DNA from: Mesotaenium endlicherianum
Lineage: Eukaryota; Streptophyta; Zygnematophyceae; Zygnematales; Mesotaeniaceae
Assembly (NCBI GenBank): GCA_009602735.1
Contig: WELA01009072.1
Coordinates: 126,352 to 158,749 of the forward strand
Length of the DNA: 32,398 nt
Direction: 5' to 3'
Shown here in pieces: positions 11,401 through 19,779 of the stretch. The notes beneath the pieces were generated by a model. It searched no databases. It saw only the letters and a list, made by a program, of their open reading frames with translations, and was not told where the DNA came from. The stretch's first letter is position 1. Each line of letters begins with the position of its first letter. Made by a program: the position numbers and the translations under genes.

Positions 11401-13417
11401 GTCCCTCTCGCTACTGCAGCAGCAATTCCTGCCGCATTCAGCCGGTCACATATTTGACCTAGGGGTACATTGAGTTGTACAGCAGGAGGTGGGTTCAGAA
11501 CATTGGCCCTTGATGCCATAAGTTCTTCAACANGTAAGTTCCTCAACAGTGCGCTCGTCAGCTGGCTGTCTTTCCCTCCTTTCTGTATCTTCAGCGGCCT
11601 TTGCTGATTGTTCAGCTTCTAATCTGGCTCTCTCCTCCTCAGCTTGCTGTGCTGCGACTGCGGCAATAGCAGCTGCCTCATCTGCAGCCTCTCTAGCTGC
11701 AGTATCTGCCACTGCTTCAGAATAGGTACGGGTTCCCGCTACATGGCTTTCCGCCTGGTTTTCGACATTCTCGTTATCCTGGTTCTCCATGTCTCGGGAG
11801 TTGCTAGTTTGAGACCTTGTCCTTACTATACAAAGAAGANTGTCCTTACTATACAAAGAAGACTGTGATAATTGCTCCGATACCACTAAAATGAATCGAC
11901 TTACCAAATAGGCAATTATCAATTAATAAAGATCTTTATATCAGCAAGTAATTTTTATGGTATTTTCTGTTAACTGATTAAACGGCAAAGGACAACACGC
12001 TAACAGTGAACAATACTCGTAAATCAAATGCGAGTAAATTAGCATCAATAATGCAAATCAGTAAACTCATACATAAGCAAGATTAGAAGACAGTGCGTGT
12101 CAATGGCTTCTCGCCTTGGATTTAGTTTTGTCTCAGTAAGCTGTACAAGAGAGTTGGCCTCGTTTCCGAATGCCGAACTCGAGAGCAATGCCTAGCATAT
12201 GTACATGGAATGAGTGAACTGTTCAACGATCAGTGCGATGGCACCGCCTACCCGGGAGTTAACCACGTTGGTAGGACCTCGGTTAACCAAATCCACCGCC
12301 ATCTCCCATCATCCCGAATAGCCATCCATCATAGGGATGTCATCTGGCCATTCATCTAGCATACCACACTTAGATGCATATCGAGGCAGTTCGCTGCTAC
12401 CGAGTACGGAAGTCAGCTGGCTGTCAAAGAATGTGTCAGCAAGCTGACTTAAGCTGACATCAGCCTGCTGCCTCCGGCTGAGTCATTAAACTGATATTAA
12501 ATATAAAGTCCAGCAGACTGATCATCAACTAGAGTTCAACAGGCTGAACTTATTTAACTATATTATCTAAATGAATATCATGTCAACCAATATACTGATT
12601 CATTACACCTGCTATGTCTGCTTCCCTCCGCAAGAGCCTGACCGCGTCTTAGGGCTGTTTTCTTCTCCCTCCCTCCCTCCCTCCCTCTCCCTCCCTCCCT
12701 CTCCATAACTCCCTCTCCCTCCCTCGCTTCCCCCCTCCCGCTCCCTTCTCACCCTGACTTGTGGTCGTCTGCCGTGGGCAGAAGGGATGGCCCCATCAAC
12801 CGCTTGCGCGTGCTCGTGTACCGCAACCCCGGCCTCCACCTGGGAGACGTGCGCATCATGGAGGCCACGTACAACAAGGAGCTCGAGCGCCTCGTGGGCA
12901 CCGGCCGCTACGGCATCTTCTTCTCCACGCAGGGCCCGCGCTCGGCCACGGACCAGATGGCGGGGGGGGACCTCGACGGCGACATCTTCTGGGTGTGCAT
13001 CTGGCCCCAGGTGAGCTGTCATACGCATGCACCCTCCCGAGGCACTCGGTTCCCGGTGCTTGTCTCGCTGTGCTTGTGCAGCATCCATGTGTCTGCAATG
13101 AATGGGTGTATCTAAAACGGAGGTAGGGCACCAAAGCAAGGACTCTGCCCGGAAGAGTCCTTTGTCCTTGATGTTTTTGCCGTATTGCAGGCTGCAATAT
13201 TTGTGAGTCGTGACTGTGCAATATTCATGCGCATGCCAGTATTGCTGACCCTCTATGAGTGTAGTCTGTTGGATTGGATTGGTTCAGATTGACTGCATGA
13301 CTCATGACAAGCTACCCTCTGAGGGTCGACTGTCCAATGTTTGTGTTTCTGAACAGTGTGTTATGTGCACATGTGTGTGTGTCTGTATGTGTGCGTGCGT
13401 GCGTGTGGGGATGGATT

Positions 13418-13466
<49 letters not shown>

Positions 13467-16400
13467 GTGAGCAGATTGTCAACGCATTTGTGCCGCGCGA
13501 GCCGTGGCAAGAAGCCCAAAAGCTGCCCGGTGGCTTTGCCGCCGGGACTTCAAGCGTCACCGGATCCTCGCTGACTGTAGGAGATGCGCTGGAGAGGCAG
13601 ATCGTGGACACGTTTCTGGAGACATGCTGGAAAATGGAGAGCGGATCTGAGTACGGCTTTCTCTCCGTCTTTAAATCCTAGTCCCCCCATTTGTCCCACC
13701 CCACACCCCACCCCACCCCACCCCCTCCTTTTCCCTCTTCCCACTGTGGGTCCCACGTGCACGTGCATGCGCATATGCACGAGCATGTGCATGTGCGGCT
13801 GCAATGAAGAGCATGTTGCAGTCCTCACTTTTAGTATTATGCTTCTGATGCTTGCGCTCAAATTGCAAACTTGTGCCAAGCTGGTTGACACGGACAAGTC
13901 TTGGCCAGCATGACAAAGTGCACAAGGCGAGCAAGAGGGGGATGCAAGTTGCAACTGGGTAAATTGTCCCACTCGAGCATTCCCCTTTGCGGAGCGCAGA
14001 TTTGGCTTCTGATCCACCATTGATAGCCATGGGGGACTACTCTCACTGCAGCTCTCGTGCCCCCTCCTTCGCCCATTCCTCCCGTGTGCGTGTGTGTGTG
14101 CGTGCGTGCGTTCGTGTGTGCCCCTATGTGCATGTGTGCATGTGTTTGTGCACGTGTGTGTGCGCGAGTGTGTGTGCAGTGCAAAGGGCACGGCAGCAAA
14201 TGCGTGGTGGTACAAGGTGGACCACATGCACCACGTGTACAACACCACCGGGGGGGGAGAGCGCGGGCCCTTTGGCGCCACGGGCGACAAGATGCAGCAC
14301 ATTGAGATATTGGTCGCTCTGTATTACCGAGCTTTGGATGCTCCGTACGGCGAGAATGTGAGCCCTCTCTAGGCCCTCTGCTAGCCTGTGTGAAAGTGTG
14401 CACACGCGCATGTGTGTGTGTGCGTGTGTGTGTGTGTGTGGGCGTGTGCACGCGTGGGCAAGTGAGCTTGCTCGTAAGTGTTCATGAGGTGTACATGTTT
14501 GCATGTGTGTATTTGTGGGCCCGTGGTTGTTTGCAGGTGCGAACCTTTGTCTTTGTGTGCTGGACTGCCGGGTGTGCTGGTACACATATGCATGTGTGTG
14601 TGTGTGTGTGTGCGTGCGCGAGCATGAGTGCGTGTGCAAGTGTGAGTGCATGTGCGAGCGTGCATTTGTGTGAGAGCGTGCTTGCACGTGCCTCCATGCG
14701 TGTGCGCGCGTGCGTGTCCGTGGGCACTTCGAGAGATACTGAGTGCAGGGCAGTCATGCTGCAGACAACTTTCTTGGCAGATAGCATGCATCAGGCAAGG
14801 TCGATGGCACGGCAGAGCGTAAGCGTTGGTGCCAGTAGCCCCACAAGCCACCGCATGATAGCGCCTGAAATTTTCACATCGTAAGCGATGCTCATCTATT
14901 GAACACGGGTGCACGAGCATTAGCTGGCGTTTGTAGCTTAGCCTGGTTAAATGGGATGTTGCCATGTGTTTTGGTTAGAGTCTGGCAAAAAAATAGAAGC
15001 AAGAGGTCCCGAGGCTCGGAGTATCCTTCTAGCAAAGTCCACGGGTATTTCTCTTTCCAATCTTCGATTCAAGCTTCTGTGGTCATTGAGGATCTGGTAA
15101 GGGCATGGCAAGCTTGCGTTACCCTCATAACCTGGTGTTGGCGCGATGAGCTGGCACTGTCAAGCCGGCACTGACGACGAGCTGGCAAGTGATGCGCGCG
15201 CGTGTGAGTGCTGGTGTTCCTGCCGAACCATCTGAAGCCCACAAACTTCCCACACTTTGCACTCAACCTCAGCAGCTGCCCAAAGAATACCTACAAGTCG
15301 CGCTCAGTGCTGGGTCTGATCCACGATATTGTGCGCGAGCACGACGACGCCAAGACCTTCGCTAAGGGCAGCAGCAGGGGCAGGGGCAAAGGCAGCGAGC
15401 AGGGAATTGGGGGCCTCCTGCTCTCCTCCCCGTTGGCAAGTGAGCCGCCGTCTCCCGCCCCCGCCCGCCTGCCAGCTTGCCTCATGAATTTGCTTTCTTA
15501 TGGAAGACGTATAAATTTGGCGCTTGCTGACTGGGGCAGCCCCACACGAGGGCAGCTGTTTGTGCCTGCCTCCCTGAAGAGTTCGACCAAATCGGTCGAG
15601 TACTGTCGTGCACGTGTGCTGAAAGGGAGGGGTAAGATGGAAGAGGGAGTAGAAAGGGGGAAGGGGGGGAGAACGGGGGGTGGTGGTGGAGGTGGTGATG
15701 GGAGGACCCTGGAGAAGCTCACAGTAGTAACAGGTCTTGGATCACCTAAGGTAGCCATAGACAAGGAGCCCATCGGATGGTTGAGGTGTGGGCCATAGCG
15801 CCCGGGCTATCAGCATACGGCCGAAAAGCGGCAGGTCTCTGGGGTGGAGGGAACAGAGGCGCTGCCAGCTGGCTGGCTGGCTGGCTCGCTGGGCTAGCTT
15901 GTAACCTGGGGACACTTGGCCTTCTGTTGCCGCAGCTGCGTGCAGTAGAAGATGTGATCAAAGACCCATGCCTGCAGCCTGCTCCCCCTTGCCTTTAGTG
16001 GACAAGCAGGCCCCTGCTGCCGCTTGCGACGATGGTGCTGTGATGATGCCCCGTGACTTTTTGTGGTGCGGTGTGCGCCGTATGTAATATGGGTTACTTT
16101 TTTAGTCATCTTGTGTAGTAGTCATGTGTGTCCACGCGTGTTTATGAGTGCGTGTGTGTGGCGTGAGTGCGCGCGCACGGTGCAGAGCTGCTGCAAACAA
16201 TCGCATCCAGCTGTCTGTCTTCATTCTGCCTGCACTACTTATCTGACTCTTAGCTCACCCTTGGCGCACGTTCCAGTAATGTGGAGCATGGAGTGGCACT
16301 CTCCTGCTCTATAGCTTTCTTTGACAGCTGAATGGAAGGGGTCGAGAGACAGGAAGTAATCTTAGCTCATTTCTCTCAATTGTCTAAGCGCCCAACTTTT

Positions 16401-17881
16401 CTTTCCGCTGTTGACAGTGAGCAGTATTTCCATACATCATATATCAGTACCCCGACTTCGACTCATCTAGAGTACAAGCAGCAAGTGCTGGTAATGAGGA
16501 CATTTAATGTTGCCACCACCCACGCATCCACACCCCCATCCCCTCTTTCTTCTTCTTGTGCTGCAACTGCTGCTGCTGCTGTTGACGTTGCTGCTGGCGG
16601 TGATCTGCTGATGTTGCTTGCTGCAGACGGGCGAGCGCCGGCTGGTCTAAACATAAAGGAGCTGCAGCAGCAGTAGCAGGAGCAACCGGAGGAGGCGGAT
16701 GGGCTTGACAAGGACCTCAACAGGGGACATTGTCCCAGGTTCCACCGCCACATGGAGCGCTGGCGCAGGTTCTTCAGAGAGTATCGGCAAGCGTGCTTCG
16801 AAATTGCGGAGCCGAACAAGAATCAAAAGTTTTTGGACCTGTACCTCAAGTTCCGGAAGGTGCGAAGTCGCCCAGCCGCCCTCCTGCCGGCCTGTTGCCA
16901 CCTGTGTGCCGCACTTTTCCGGCCCCCTCTTTTCCTGTCTTTTCCCATGCCTAGTTAGTCTGGTTCTGGTAGGTCTCCATCGCTTGCTCAAGTAGCCTGC
17001 TCATAAATTCTACACGTACTATGTGGATTGATGTACATACTACACGTGTGCCCTCTTCAACTGAGTGATGTTTGCCCTACTCTGCACCTGTACTGGATGG
17101 TGATGGGCAGTCAGGCAAGAGCATTTAAGTATGCAGAACCTTTTTACCATTGAATCAGCCCACTTGCTAGAAGGTCTTAGGGAGAATTCTGTAGTGTAGT
17201 CAGCGCCTGCTGTCTTATCGCACGAAACCACACGCTGAGGTTGTCCACATGTCGGCACTCATAGAATGAAGGCACGTTAGTGGGCTGTTAGTATATGATG
17301 CAAAATGCAGCTAGTAGCTTTAGGTACAAAATGCTAGGCTAGATCATGTTGCACCATCAGCACCACAAGTGGTGCTAAAGCTGCCGACCTGCTTCCCTGA
17401 CACCGCTGAAGGACAGCTGAAAGACAGGGGGGCAAGACTCCTGCCGGAGAGCGGGGCAATGCCTGCTGCCTTTGCCTACTAGAGTTAGCTAGTACTCAAC
17501 ATTTGGCAGCCCCTAGCATTTACTGATGGCTGTGTTTGGTTGTGCTCACGTGCTTGATCTCTTCCCTCTGTGGGGGTGCATGTTATGACTCAGGTGTTCT
17601 ACTCTACAAAGGAGAAAGAGGCGGCATATCTGAGTGAGTCTGCCAAACCGCGGGAGGAGCTGTTCACAGAGGCCTCGGCCCTGTATTATGTGGCGGGTGC
17701 AGGAAAGTTTGCGTGGCAAGTTGCCATGGAGGTCTTGTGCGAGCTCAAGTCGAAACGCCTCGAGGAGCGGAGCGGCAGGCAGGGGCTGCGCAGCCAGGCC
17801 CTGATTGTGGCGCCAGGAACATTCAAAGAGATGAGGAGGAAGGAGGCCGCTTCCGCCGACATGGACGAGGAGGAGTTGTAA
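727..17881 (+). CDS. Cellular RNA-dependent RNA polymerase (RDR gamma / RDR3-5-like), 5' partial, interrupted by a retrotransposon in an intron
   Basis: Eukaryotic RDRs copy single-stranded RNA into dsRNA that feeds small-RNA silencing. Exons read, with matching phases, at 727-873, 1414-1488, 2022-2137, 3195-3346, 3621-3855, 12782-13010, 13475-13650, 14180-14357, about 15208-15439, 16627-16859 and 17594-17881 (stop TAA). Seen motifs in order: [27 protein letters not shown]...[17 protein letters not shown], a segment around [48 protein letters not shown] (catalytic aspartates), [19 protein letters not shown]...[10 protein letters not shown] and [17 protein letters not shown] near the C-terminus. 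About 685 codons are present, so the N-terminal third is missing. The context around the catalytic motif (REPW following) resembles the RDR3-5 group, but DLDGD is the RDR1/2/6 form. Oddities: an 8.6 kb antisense retroelement in the intron 3856-12781, an in-frame TAG at 16674-16676, and no frame-keeping AG before 15208. Family certain; intactness doubtful. Confidence 0.88.
1975..2018. repeat. TG/CG dinucleotide tract abutting an RDR acceptor
   Basis: A mostly (TG)n run with a CG-rich end finishes at the AG acceptor of the exon at 2022, in place of an ordinary pyrimidine tract. Confidence 0.85.
2353..2416. repeat. Compound (TG)n(GA)n microsatellite
   Basis: About 22 bases of TG repeat are followed by about 42 bases of GA repeat inside the intron between the exons at 2137 and 3195. 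Confidence 0.95.
3990..3994. repeat. Target-site duplication CCTGC, left copy
   Basis: CCTGC directly abuts the TG start of the left LTR. The same five bases follow the right LTR at 12608-12612. A 5 bp duplication is the usual size for LTR retrotransposon integration. Confidence 0.93.
3995..4712 (-). repeat. 3' LTR of the retrotransposon (left copy)
   Basis: This repeat starts TGAAATGAATCGACTTACC on the + strand and ends TGATTCTTTACA, so it has the TG...CA ends expected on both strands. It matches 11887-12607 along its whole length with scattered differences. On the minus strand it follows the purine-rich tract at 4713-4724. Confidence 0.95.
4713..4724 (-). promoter_or_regulatory. Polypurine tract
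   Basis: On the minus strand AGTTGGAGGGAT directly precedes the 3' LTR start TGTAAAG. Its position and purine content fit the plus-strand primer of an LTR retroelement. A 13-base copy of the same motif is found internally at 6664-6676. Confidence 0.8.
4798..6470 (-). CDS. Unrecognised accessory ORF between pol and 3' LTR, coiled-coil, with one apparent frameshift
   Basis: I do not recognise this protein. The first frame runs 6470-5253 (405 codons, start [20 protein letters not shown]). A second frame, 5478-4798, overlaps it and carries the continuation. The N-terminus is Lys/Arg-rich. It is followed by a strongly charged heptad-like Glu/Lys/Gln stretch (about residues 45-95) that should form a coiled coil. 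A globular-looking, Trp-rich domain of about 250 residues comes next (for example [21 protein letters not shown] and [11 protein letters not shown]). In the overlap the second frame turns into a long acidic run ([16 protein letters not shown]) followed by a Pro/Ser-rich tail. A one-base indel around 5340-5480 probably separates the two. It is in sense with gag-pol, in the env or additional-ORF position, but I see no signal peptide or transmembrane segment. It could be a captured host gene, an extra element gene, or the gag of a second element. Confidence 0.6.
6471..6854 (-). other. Non-coding junction between truncated pol and the accessory ORF
   Basis: Read on the minus strand, the integrase ends at TAA 6857-6855. 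A purine run GTGGAGGGGAA (6732-6722) is followed directly by TGTGACAG, which looks like a PPT plus LTR start. Further on there is a copy of the element's own PPT motif (6676-6664) followed by GTGGTAT, the first seven bases of the PBS region. An inverted repeat (GGAACTCTCGCGATCGCGTTCC, two arms of nearly matching bases) lies at about 6536-6557. No gene is evident. Confidence 0.5.
7158..7162. repeat. Target-site duplication GTCCA, left copy of solo LTR
   Basis: GTCCA abuts the TG start of the nested LTR and is repeated immediately after its CA end at 7666-7670. Confidence 0.9.
7163..7665 (+). mobile_element. Solo LTR of a different retroelement, nested in the integrase
   Basis: This 503 bp insert begins TGTAGTGATTTG and ends TTTCACTACA, so it has perfect 7 bp inverted ends TGTAGTG/CACTACA. 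It is flanked by the 5 bp duplication GTCCA (7158-7162 and 7666-7670). Removing it with one duplication restores continuity of the integrase reading frame at the join. A TATA-like run at 7475-7482 suggests + orientation. There is no internal coding region, so it is a solo LTR left by LTR-LTR recombination. Its sequence is unlike the host element's LTRs. It inserted after the host element did, or at least into a progenitor copy. Confidence 0.92.
7666..7670. repeat. Target-site duplication GTCCA, right copy of solo LTR
   Basis: This pairs with 7158-7162. On the minus strand it belongs to the integrase coding sequence (codons for Ala-Gly). Confidence 0.9.
9120..9148. other. Assembly join: N at 9134 flanked by a 14-base duplication
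   Basis: TCTATCTTACTGAA occurs immediately before and after a single N. In the RT frame this duplicates the residues F-S-K-I. This is the signature of two overlapping contig ends placed side by side, not a biological repeat. Confidence 0.8.
10354..10360 (-). promoter_or_regulatory. Putative -1 ribosomal frameshift site T TTA AAA at the gag-pol overlap
   Basis: On the minus strand the gag frame reads CCT TTA AAA GAC, which contains the canonical X XXY YYZ heptamer T TTA AAA. The gag stop TAA follows 15 bases later. The -1 frame is open through the slip site and continues straight into the protease/RT frame, whose first Met is at 10267. I saw no obvious strong hairpin or pseudoknot downstream, but I could not fold the RNA. 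Confidence 0.65.
11221..11221. other. Assembly join: single N in gag
   Basis: A lone N splits the gag reading frame between GACCCCAG and GGTCTCTG. It is probably a gap-join artefact like those at 9134 and 11840, although the flanks are not a clean direct duplication. Confidence 0.6.
11516..11549. other. Assembly join: N at 11533 with imperfect flanking duplication
   Basis: The stretch AAGTTCTTCAACA before the N is repeated as AAGTTCCTCAACA after it. The near-duplicate interrupts gag. Confidence 0.65.
11818..11862. other. Assembly join: N at 11840 with 22-base duplication
   Basis: A segment beginning TGTCCTTACTATACAAAG occurs on both sides of a single N just upstream of the gag start. The duplicate is almost certainly an artefact of joining overlapping contigs. 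Confidence 0.8.
11871..11885 (-). promoter_or_regulatory. Primer-binding site, tRNA-iMet type
   Basis: On the minus strand, one base after the 5' LTR, the sequence reads TGGTATCGGAGCAAT. Plant LTR elements commonly use TGGTATCAGAGC, complementary to the 3' end of initiator tRNA-Met. This site differs at one base. It would prime minus-strand cDNA synthesis. Confidence 0.85.
11887..12607 (-). repeat. 5' LTR of the retrotransposon (right copy)
   Basis: This is the direct repeat of the left LTR. The inner end reads TAAAATG where the left copy has TGAAATG, so the terminal dinucleotide has mutated. The outer end is ...GATTCATTACA followed by the target duplication CCTGC. The primer-binding site lies one base inside the inner end. 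Confidence 0.95.
12608..12612. repeat. Target-site duplication CCTGC, right copy
   Basis: CCTGC follows the terminal CA of the right LTR and pairs with 3990-3994. Both copies are intact, so the two LTRs come from one insertion and not from recombination between elements. Confidence 0.93.
12665..12740. repeat. CCCT-rich simple repeat
   Basis: Tandem CCCT/CCCTCTCC units lie 40-115 bases upstream of the catalytic RDR exon and just right of the retrotransposon. On the + strand this could serve as an extended polypyrimidine tract. Confidence 0.85.
12782..13010 (+). other. RDR catalytic exon with DLDGD metal-binding loop
   Basis: The acceptor is gggcag at 12776-12781 and the donor is gtgagc at 13011. 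The exon enters in phase 2, completing the CT left at 3855, and leaves in phase 0. It encodes the conserved tyrosine-arginine-asparagine-proline-glycine block ([11 protein letters not shown]), an ATYNKELE helix and then [11 protein letters not shown]. The codons for D-L-D-G-D are 12969-12983. In known cellular RDRs these aspartates bind the catalytic magnesium ions. The exon lies 174 bp downstream of the right end of the retrotransposon, and its reading frame is undamaged. Confidence 0.92.
13421..13465. repeat. (TG)n microsatellite abutting an RDR acceptor
   Basis: About 22 uninterrupted TG units end nine bases before the exon at 13475. Such tracts vary in length, and UG repeats are known binding sites for splicing regulators in other eukaryotes. 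Confidence 0.95.
14092..14178. repeat. TG-rich intron end abutting an RDR acceptor
   Basis: An imperfect TG/CG/CATG-rich run ends at the acceptor of the exon at 14180. Similar TG-rich stretches follow in the next intron at about 14393-14459 and 14591-14720. Confidence 0.85.
16674..16676 (+). other. In-frame TAG in a CAG run of an RDR exon
   Basis: The exon that enters with matching phase at 16627 reads ...CTG CAG CAG CAG TAG CAG GAG CAA... before the conserved downstream block (HMERWRRFF). The alternative acceptor at 16678-16679 would skip the TAG, but it does not match the phase-1 donor at 15440. So this is a premature stop, a C-to-T mutation or sequencing error in a glutamine run, or the upstream exon model is wrong. 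Confidence 0.55.
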
Positions 17882-19779
17882 AAAGAGAATCCGTCACAGG
17901 GGGTCCATCATTTACAATGGTGGCGTGCTGTGGAGACGAGGAGATCACAAACTCCTCGATGGTCAGATCACATCAAGTGGCATAGTTTGTGGATGAAGTA
18001 TGTCTTTACATTAGCAATGTCAGCATGCTTGTAAATGTGGAGGCAAGAACTTTGAAGGGGCTCCTGATCTAACCGTAGACTCTCTAGCGTAGTGAATAAA
18101 ACGACGACCTTAAAACTTGAAGGCCGTTGCATTAGGTTTATATATTCTCTAGGGGCTTCCATAGCATCAAGTGCATGTCTTGAATAGTGTATATGGCAGA
18201 CTTGTGTATGTACATAGTAATACTTGTTCTTGTGATTTTGTTAGTGTTGGTCAAATCATACTAGAGAACTTGCGACCACACTTACCAGTATAAGGCCTAG
18301 ACTTGTGGTTTCAAGGCGCCCCTCACATAAATGTTGTGAGGAGAACATTAGTAAGGGTTGTCGCTCGTATGAGATGAGTGCGCGTATGTGCATTCAGCAT
18401 CATTTTTCATACCGCAAGAAATAAGTGACATCCGCTTACGATCAAACGAAACCATTCGATGTAATCCGATGCGACTCTACATTGTATCCCGCCCCTCCGT
18501 ATCTACCCGTCTCCTCAAAATTTCCTCTCTGTACTCTCTTCAGGGAAAAAGTGCGAACTTAGGGTGTTCACGTGAGCAGCCATGGCGAGGCCCTCGCCCT
18601 GATTCCGAGTTAGGTCGAATTGGGAGCGTGGGAGAGGGCGTTCTGAGTCGTTAAGTGGGTTTGTGGGATGAAGAGGGTTGAAACGATTGCGGGTGAGCAG
18701 CCATGGCCGTTTGTGGTTGCAGACGGCCATGGCCGCTTGCTTTTGAGAGGCCGTTAGGAGGAGAGGGAGGAACAGCCTGGCTATAACCGTAGTGGAGATG
18801 CCTATATATAAGAACAGAATCCATGGTGTAAGTTGAATCAAATGATTGGCTGTTATACGGCCACAGTCATGGTCCTGTAACTCCCTAACAAAATTGGATA
18901 TAATATAGCTTCAAGAATGAATATTTTAGCTCACTTGAAGTTTCATTTCCAAGGTGTTACATATATGTTTTTCTACCTTGTTTTTTTTTGCAAAATACCT
19001 CAATACATGACGGATACAACCGACATTTTACAAAGAATAGGGGCATTCTCTAGCCCCTGCTCACATTGGTTACATGCCACGGGAAGCACACATGTTGACG
19101 TAGACACAATATCTAAAATAACATAGATAATAGAGCATATACATGGCATGAAAAAGAGGGAGTAGGCAATGGCCAGGTGTAGATGCAGGCTTGAAAAGGA
19201 GGGAGTTGGCAATAGTTATTGTACAAAGTCATGCAAGAAAGCACACAATGCTTAAACAAACAATTGATTCAAAATGAAAGACAATTGTAGCGTTCGTTGA
19301 AGTATGTAATAGAAGCGAGAGCAAGAGCCATGAATGATAGTGGTACACCACGATTTGTAATTATCCATTGAAGTATGCAAGTGAGACAAAAGTTAGTTGA
19401 ACTTGTACATTCTTAATTATCAACCCCTCTTACCTCGATATTGTAACAGCGACAAGAAGATCGAATAAATCATTGAGCTTCACGAGATAGGGTTTGAGCA
19501 ATGTTATTGCCTTCAAAAAAGGTAAGCTCATGAGTTATTCTCAAAGTGTGCGTTCATGGGTATTGTGGCAATAACGCTTTTTTAAAGTTTAACCCTGAAT
19601 TTAATCCTGAATTTGTGTACTTACTATGTCAAAGGAAATACCAATTATGAATTAAGAGGCCGCCTAAGTTTGTCAACTGAGAGCCGTCACCAAAGCGTGT
19701 GCGAGACTTGACACAATCGACCTCCTTACATGTCCTTGCGAGCCCAATACGGCCTAGCGAACTAGGGGCGCAATTAGTC
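17882..19779. other. AT-richer intergenic region after the RDR gene
   Basis: I find no gene in this 1.9 kb. It begins with the RDR 3' untranslated region. Around 18580-18740 there are three GCCATGGC palindromic motifs, and a TATATATA run lies at 18803-18810. Together these look like a promoter or a degenerate LTR, but I could not find matching ends or a target duplication. A short AAAAGAGGGAG/AAAAGGAGGGAG duplication lies near 19150-19210. Confidence 0.4.
19771..19779. repeat. 9 bp target-site duplication, left copy
   Basis: CAATTAGTC directly precedes the left inverted repeat and is identical to 20741-20749. Confidence 0.9.

Larger units (their letters stand above)
10336..11790 (-). pseudogene. 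gag: Retrotransposon gag, broken by two TAG codons and assembly Ns
   Basis: Gag forms the particle that packages element RNA. The likely start is ATG 11790-11788 ([12 protein letters not shown]). An Ala/Glu-rich region follows, then a helical domain with the retrotransposon-gag hallmarks ([11 protein letters not shown]..., [25 protein letters not shown]). A Gly/Arg-rich stretch comes next, with a nucleocapsid knuckle reading [11 protein letters not shown] near 10425. The usual first Cys of the CCHC finger is Ser here (SFHC), so the knuckle is degenerate. In-frame TAG codons lie at 10998-10996 and 10827-10825. Single Ns at 11221 and 11533 break the frame further and are probably assembly joins. 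Gag ends with TAA at 10338-10336, just past a -1 slippery site into pol. Confidence 0.85.
3995..12607 (-). mobile_element. Ty3/gypsy-type LTR retrotransposon, structurally complete but coding-defective, in RDR intron
   Basis: Two direct ~720 bp repeats (3995-4712 and 11887-12607) flank an internal region read on the minus strand. The element is bounded by the 5 bp duplication CCTGC (3990-3994 and 12608-12612). In element orientation the order is 5' LTR (right side), tRNA-iMet-type PBS, gag, protease, reverse transcriptase, RNase H, integrase, a long extra ORF, PPT and 3' LTR. Integrase after RNase H places it with Ty3/gypsy (Metaviridae-type) elements. It carries stop codons in gag and pol, a nested solo LTR in integrase and a truncated integrase end, so it cannot be autonomous as assembled. 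It sits antisense to the RDR gene inside a native intron of about 310 bp, so splicing could remove it. The LTRs differ by scattered substitutions and small indels, so the insertion is not brand new. Confidence 0.95.

Noticed and set aside
13550..14965. Several 100-250 residue open frames rich in His-Thr or Cys-Val
   Set aside because: They read through CA/TG repeats in RDR introns, antisense to or between true exons.
14931..14985. tRNA or tRNA-derived SINE (A-box-like TAGCTTAGCCTGG and B-box-like GGTTAGAGTC)
   Set aside because: No acceptor-stem or anticodon-stem pairing could be made; the boxes alone are too weak.
10825..16676. UAG (and UAA) reassigned to glutamine, as in some ulvophyte algae, given TAG in gag twice and in RDR once
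   Set aside because: The sulfotransferase, hydrolase and LIN1 models have about a thousand codons with no internal TAA or TAG. The sulfotransferase ends naturally at TAG and the RDR at TAA. The gag and RDR TAGs are better explained by C-to-T decay or error.
18360..18900. A second solo LTR or promoter with GCCATGGC motifs and TATATATA
   Set aside because: I could not find TG...CA ends with a target duplication, so I left it as undefined intergenic sequence.
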